A DNA stretch of 64,000 nucleotides from positions 558,001 to 622,000 of the forward strand of contig JAGMVK010000012.1 in assembly GCA_020747065.1 (NCBI GenBank). The letters run 5' to 3'. The notes below the pieces were generated by a model that searched no databases, was not told the origin of the DNA, and was given only the letters and a program-made list of their open reading frames with translations. Positions within the stretch are counted from its first letter, which is position 1; each line of letters begins with the position of its first letter. This stretch comes from Cadophora sp. MPI-SDFR-AT-0126. Lineage: Eukaryota > Ascomycota > Leotiomycetes > Helotiales > Ploettnerulaceae. The position numbers and the translations under genes are program-made. Positions 59,000 to 64,000 of this stretch are shown here, piece after piece.

Positions 59000-61900
59000 G
59001 CCATGAACATGTGCTGGGACATTCTGCATCTTACTCTTCTTTGAGGATTGATGGAAAACCCGCAGGATCATGGATATGGTGTTTCTTTACACTTGCGAAG
59101 TACTCACATTTTCGTGGTACGTTATGAATGCATCTGGGAAGCGGGCGTTGCATGCGATATTTGACTTCGTCCAACAAGGAAGCAAAGAATGTATTTCAGA
59201 ACACAGGTGCCCCAACTTTGATCGTGACAATTAACAATGACCTGATTGAGCGTCCCAATTCGCGTCCTGGAACTCCAGGCTCCGAGGCCCTCTCTGAAAA
59301 TGCTCCCTCGCCTCAAACAGGGGCTGCGTTTGGCTCAATAGGGGTACAACGCCAAACGAACGAATCAGAAGCACGAGATGCAAAAGGAAACATGAAAACG
59401 TTTTTGTAGTTTTGTGCACTTGCTTTCAGCCTATGAGAATTTACAGAAGAGGACTTGAAACGAGAGGCAGCCCTCAGCTTGTAGAAAGGGGAGTCTCCTT
59501 TGAGGTGCAGAATCTGGATATCTTGAAGAAGGTATATTGAAGATGTTTGCGCCACGACGGCAGTGGGTTGGATGAGAGGGTCCCGTCTTTTCAAGATGCA
59601 GGTTGACGATCACATGCAAGACATTTGCACAGCGCAGCGAAGCTTCTCAGGCAGGCATGCTCAAGCGAGATAGCTGTGCTGTGATGTGAAGCCGGGCTTC
59701 TGGAAGATTGAGAATGAATGTTTTAATTTCTACTTCCTTGGACCTTCGGCTATCAGATAGAATTCTAATCCTGGCAATGCGTCAAAGAGATAGGACGAAG
59801 GCGATATTAGAAGGGTTTTATTAGGGGTAGAATGTTCGGGGAGGCATCTGGGATGTATTGATTGGGTGCGAGATATTCGAAGTACTTCTGGTGTACCGTT
59901 TGAGGTGGCGGGCGTGGCGGGACGTTGCAGGAACGAGGGAGTAGGCTGCTTGCTTTTTCATGCGTGCGATGCTGCTGCTGTTCGGTGGTGGGTTGAGTGT
60001 TGTACAGATGGGACAAAGTGGTGAGGTGGTACGGAGGTACCTTTCGTACATGCCACGGAGTTAAAGGGGGGTTTATTATTGTGCTCCAGGGCCCTGTCGT
60101 CACGGTGCAGCATTCCATTTGGTTTCGGTGCGTATTACGCCGCATGATGATGAACTGAGAGTCGTCTGTTGGGCTCGCCTGTTCCTCGTTTGACGGCATC
60201 TGCAGGTCAGAGAGGGCGAAGTCAGAGTGACTCAGAGCTAATTTATCAATATATTGGATTCGCCGAGTGGAGGATTCTGGAATGGGAGAATAAGGAGAGT
60301 TCAGGAGTGAGGAGAGAGAAAGTATTGGGTACAAATGGATTGGCATTTGAGCTATCGCCTCACTCCTGATAGGAGGCGAAGGTGCTGAGTTGTTGATGGG
60401 CTGCCTAACATCTGCTCTTTCGTAGCGCAACGGCTGAAGCCCCATGGTCTACGGAGTAGGCATGGTGTGGCTTGACTAACTGATACAGGAAGCTTGGAAA
60501 GTTTCTCTGGTATGCAAGAAGACCATCATCTGATGCCGGAGTTGCTCAATGAATCATCAGTGTTTGGCTTGGCCGAGTATCTGCTTTGCTTGATAGGGAA
60601 CAATCGGGCAACACGCGGCAAGTACTCGGCGGCGGCTCTAATCCAGGCTAATACTACCATGGTACCCTCCGTAGGTACTAGTAAGAAGGATGTATTGGTT
60701 GTCGATGGGAGCTAGCGGTGCCACAGACCTGAAAGTCTGAGATGGTGCGAAGCATCAAAGCTGGAAAAAGTCTCAAACATTGACAGCCTGACTTACCCTA
60801 GGGCAACTAACTGCATGGTCTGAGTCGAGAGAGGGCAAGAAGCCCTTGGGGTAAAAGAAAACAATGAGACCCCTTCTGTTGAGGGCAGAGAGTGGGATGA
60901 TTTTGGCAGCATATGCCTGCAGCCCACAACTTTACAAAACAAGCAAAAAGATATTTCAAATGTTTCCTGCCCAATATTCGGGGAGACTGTGGAACGGCTG
61001 GTCCGTCGCTTTCTTCGGATGAAGATGGGAAATTCGGAAATCGTTCCAGAAGTGAAGGAAACATTTCAAGTGGCGGCCCCTCCCTCCCCAATTCCCGGTG
61101 GTAGCGTGTTTGAAGGAGTCCTCCGGCAAGACCCTGCACCGTCACAAATGGTCTGATCGTTCAAATCTTACTTTTCTTGATGGACAACAGACTTTTTGCG
61201 AAAACCTTGAGACTTCCGAAAAGGAAAAAACGAGAAAATGAACATCGAAAAGATGATCAAAAGTAGACACCTTTGACTACAGATGCGAAGAAAGGAGTAC
61301 TAGAAATGCAGTGAGAGTAAGATACACGGAAGGCAGGGGTTCGATGCAATCGGGGTTGATATTAGACCCGATCCGGCTATTGGAAGGGATAATAATTGAC
61401 GATTTTGGCTGACGATGCCTCTGCTCGTGATTCTTTCTCTAGACTTCCGAGTCGTGGGAATTTGTCAATCCAGATCTTGCCTATATCTGGAAGCGATGTG
61501 ATCTCTGAGTCGCCTTTCTGCCATAAATGAATCCCAGCTGTCCATTCGGAAGAGCAGGCCGCTTCTCGCGTGTGCCTGGAAGGGGGGAGAAAACATGAGG
61601 GTTCCATTGAATGTCTTTGTCTGTATGGAGTCACCCATGATTCAAAGAGATCAATGAAATGCGGGTAGTGAGTCAGTGCTGGCTAGATATGTTTAGACCC
61701 TGATTATCTTGTCTGGGCTTTGTTGAGGAGGAATGTAGCATGGTAGAAGAACTAGGGGTGTAGGGCTGCAGGAGGGATTCACACGCCTCAAACCTCGCTG
61801 CAGATTCACCATTCCGTTTCAAATCGAGCTTATATTCAATCGTATTCATGACATGAATCGAGATATGATTTCAGTATGATTCCTACTGCGCAGAAAACGA

Positions 61901-63017
61901 AGTGGACAGACGCAATGCTGTGCCGTGCTGGCTGACAATATCTGCGCTGCTCAATTACTTTTTGTGCAACCAAGGGGCTGGATCTATCTGACTAAACATA
62001 AATAGATACCACCGTACACCAGCTGGGAGCTGCATCCAAGTACTGCACGTCGCATAAATCTGGAGAATAAAGTCCGGTGCTGTAGAAATAGATACATTTA
62101 CATAGTTATTGATAGCGCTGTAGAACTCTGTTCTCATGCTGAGATTGAATTGGGGCCCAATTAGGCTTGTTACGAGTCCCAATGCCAGCAACACAGTTAC
62201 CCTAGAGAACTTGCCTTCGGCTTCCCAGCTGGAGGTGCACTGCGCAAGGGGGTGTCAGAATGGGCTTCATATGTGGCTTTGCAAGAACTTGCAATTCAGG
62301 TTCTCGCAGTGATATGACCATTCCCATCGCGATCATGATGATATTCCTGATTGACGACATGTCTGGTGCCCTTGCCATTCTCTAGTCAACGAGTTGTGAA
62401 TGCCGCTTTGATGCGATTCTGTTCTGTCTGCTCATCTACTCCCCTCCTCTCCTCTCCTCTTCCACTTCCACCCAGCCGTAGCCGTAATGCGCTAGTGGAG
62501 AGACTAAGCGAGGCCCGCGCCCCCCAGCCCAGATCAAATTATTCCCTCTGCGAAGAAATTCTGTTCTCCCTACCCAACTCTTCTGAACATCAGAAAACCC
62601 ATCATCGCAGCACCCACCCCCCTAACTACTCCGGCGAAATCTTCTATTCGTAGAAGATAATTCGCGGCAGGAATAGTCCTTCGATACTTCATCGTATTCG
62701 ATTTAATAATCGCCAGCGCCGTCTCCACGTCCTGCTGCGACACCACACTCCTTCACACGAGAAAAAGAGCGCCTGCAAAGGCCATCTTTGGAAACACCAA
62801 AACCCCCCAAGAGCGATTAATTTCGACTCTACCGCGATCTCCACTCCCTCCACGACCAGTCTCTGCGACTCATCATCTTCGGCTTCTCTCAAGAACAGAT
62901 CGGATTTGACATCTGGTCTATACTTCTGCGAAAGAAAAATCCGCTTTCTCTGCTCGTCGCGACGTCATTAATCTCCCACGAAAATCACACGAGGTCGCCT
63001 TCGACAAAGATCACTCT
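59000..63017. other. Long intergenic region; eIF4G leader at its right end
   Basis: About 4 kb. One ATG-started 212-codon frame on the minus strand (59807-60445) is listed as a weak candidate. The rest has only short frames. From about 62,430 the sequence is pyrimidine-rich (repeated CTCCT) and then shows a long leader before the eIF4G start codon. Confidence 0.5.
59807..60445 (-). CDS. Orphan open frame, 212 codons, Pro/Ser-rich (weak)
   Basis: Uninterrupted ATG-started frame with a composition rich in Pro, Ser, Thr and His, and no domain, signal peptide or membrane segment I recognise. It has no obvious introns. The length is above what I would expect by chance in this base composition, but low complexity in the sequence raises the odds of a spurious frame. 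Confidence 0.22.
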   Translation of the reverse strand: MGLQPLRYERADVRQPINNSAPSPPIRSEAIAQMPIHLYPILSLSSLLNSPYSPIPESSTRRIQYIDKLALSHSDFALSDLQMPSNEEQASPTDDSQFIIMRRNTHRNQMECCTVTTGPWSTIINPPLTPWHVRKVPPYHLTTLSHLYNTQPTTEQQQHRTHEKASSLLPRSCNVPPRPPPQTVHQKYFEYLAPNQYIPDASPNILPLIKPF

Positions 63018-64000
63018 ATGACTTCCGTCTCCCAACAATCACAACTTCCCAACCAGGCCCCAAACTCCACGAGTGCGTCGCAGCCCACCCTGTCGTACGC
63101 CTCTACCGCGAAGAAGGCAGTCTCGTCGCCACCGAACGCGACGAGCTCCTCAACTCCCTCACCCGCCGTGGCTGTTGGAGGCTCTGGGCCGGTACAACAT
63201 GGAAAGAGTAGCTCGATCTCGCCGATGAATGGCAAGCCAGCTATTTCTCCAGCTGTACCGGCAGTTTCTGCACCTGCGATCGCCCACAGCAGCTCTGCAA
63301 CCAATGGATCCGCTGATCACAGTCGAAAAAGCTCAGTCACAATAGGCGCAAATGGTATGAATGGAGGTCCTGTCGGCGGCATGAAGATTCAGTTCGGATC
63401 GGTCCCAGAAGCTTCTCCCAAGGTTGCTCACGGTACCCCTGAGGGCAACCATAATACAACTTCAGCGCCGATTGCGATTCCAAACCCGAGAGTCACGGAT
63501 CCATCCCACTCACCATCGCCAATCCCTGCGCCATCTGCCAGCGGTGGCAAGCCTCCTTCTGGTCTTGGCCAAGGTAGCAATGCTCCCATGACTTTCGGCA
63601 GTTTTGACAATGTAAGTTCGATTTCGTTCCTTTTGGTGTCCATTTGACTAATCAATCATGTTTTACAGCAACGTCACGGGCAGCGAACTCCTAGCAACCA
63701 AGGAGCTTTGGCACCAGTCAATCAACAAACAGGTCACATCCGACAAGAATCTGCCCAGTCCGCACAAAGCGATATGAGCAATCATGCCGGAGGAAACCCA
63801 GGTCGTGGCGGATACTCTGGCCGAGGCCGAGGTGGTGGCAATAACTTCAACCCATCCTACCCCCAGCAGCAACTGGGCTATCCACCACAGAATACCTTCA
63901 GACCATCGGGTAACCAACCTCGTGGTGCTATGGCTGCGCCATTCCAGAGTCAAGGTCGCCCACAATTTCCAAACTCGCCTCATCAAGTTGCCCGCAGTCC
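63018..64000 (+). CDS. eIF4G: Translation initiation factor eIF4G, N-terminal part (runs off the window)
   Basis: Scaffold that joins eIF4E, eIF4A and poly(A)-binding protein at the mRNA cap. Only the N-terminus is present: exon 1 63018-63611 and exon 2 from 63669 to the edge, joined in phase 0. The region is Ser/Pro/Asn/Gln-rich and disordered, as expected. I recognise the fungal eIF4G pattern of HGKSSSISPMNGKPAI, SRKSSVTI, KIQFGS, NPRVTDPSHSPSPIP, SGGKPPSGLG and MTFGS. Exon 2 brings GRGGYSGRGRGGG, an RGG-type RNA-binding stretch. The MIF4G domain and eIF4E site would lie beyond the window. A long leader of up to about 600 bases precedes the gene. Confidence 0.85.

Noticed and set aside
59128..59409. 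93-codon plus-strand frame with Ser/Pro-rich sequence
   Set aside because: Directly after the 2EXR-like gene, probably its 3' UTR or spacer. No conserved feature.

Overview
The window is nuclear DNA of a filamentous ascomycete (Pezizomycotina). The reasons are many short introns (about 46-125 bp) with GTRNGT donors and CTRAY branch sites just before the acceptor, mid-range base composition, compact genes on both strands, and typical ascomycete proteins (RIX1, YPP1, a THO subunit, a PuuE-like enzyme, an eIF4G N-terminus). Intron size and gene style suggest Leotiomycetes, but that is inference only. All exon coordinates were assembled by hand from reading frame and splice signals. For each rebuilt multi-exon gene whose two ends lie in the window, the exon lengths add up to whole codons, except the monooxygenase, which is off by one base.

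Layout. 1-1,100: an SMP-30/gluconolactonase-like gene running off the left edge. 1,101-8,872: almost 8 kb with no supportable gene, lying upstream of a bZIP transcription factor (9,179-10,873). 12.8-24 kb: a metabolic stretch with an aldehyde dehydrogenase with two plausible starts, a secreted berberine-bridge-type FAD oxidase, a small Myb/SANT-like protein, a Baeyer-Villiger-type monooxygenase broken by one extra base, and a PanE/ApbA-type reductase. 24.8-31.7 kb: a divergent housekeeping pair, YPP1 (plasma-membrane PI4-kinase scaffold) and RIX1 (60S ribosome assembly). 34.8-36.4 kb: an unknown protein with an integrase-zinc-finger-like segment. 39.7-41.6 kb: an RBR ubiquitin ligase. 42.6-50.4 kb: a divergent pair of RNA-processing genes, the Aquarius spliceosomal helicase and a THO complex subunit 1 whose C-terminus is a guanylate-kinase-like domain with a damaged P-loop. 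50.5-55.2 kb: an old-yellow-enzyme oxidoreductase, a secreted cytidine/guanine-deaminase-type protein, and a convergent PuuE-type deacetylase/allantoinase-like gene. 56.9-59.0 kb: a ten-exon 2EXR/F-box-like gene whose first exons and introns are tandem duplications. 63.0 kb to the end: the start of eIF4G.

No rRNA, tRNA, transposon or CRISPR was found. There is no PKS, NRPS or terpene synthase, so the scattered oxidoreductases do not make a recognisable biosynthetic cluster. The most interesting items are the THO1/pseudo-guanylate-kinase fusion beside Aquarius, the secreted deaminase, the exon-intron tandem duplication, and the frameshifted monooxygenase.
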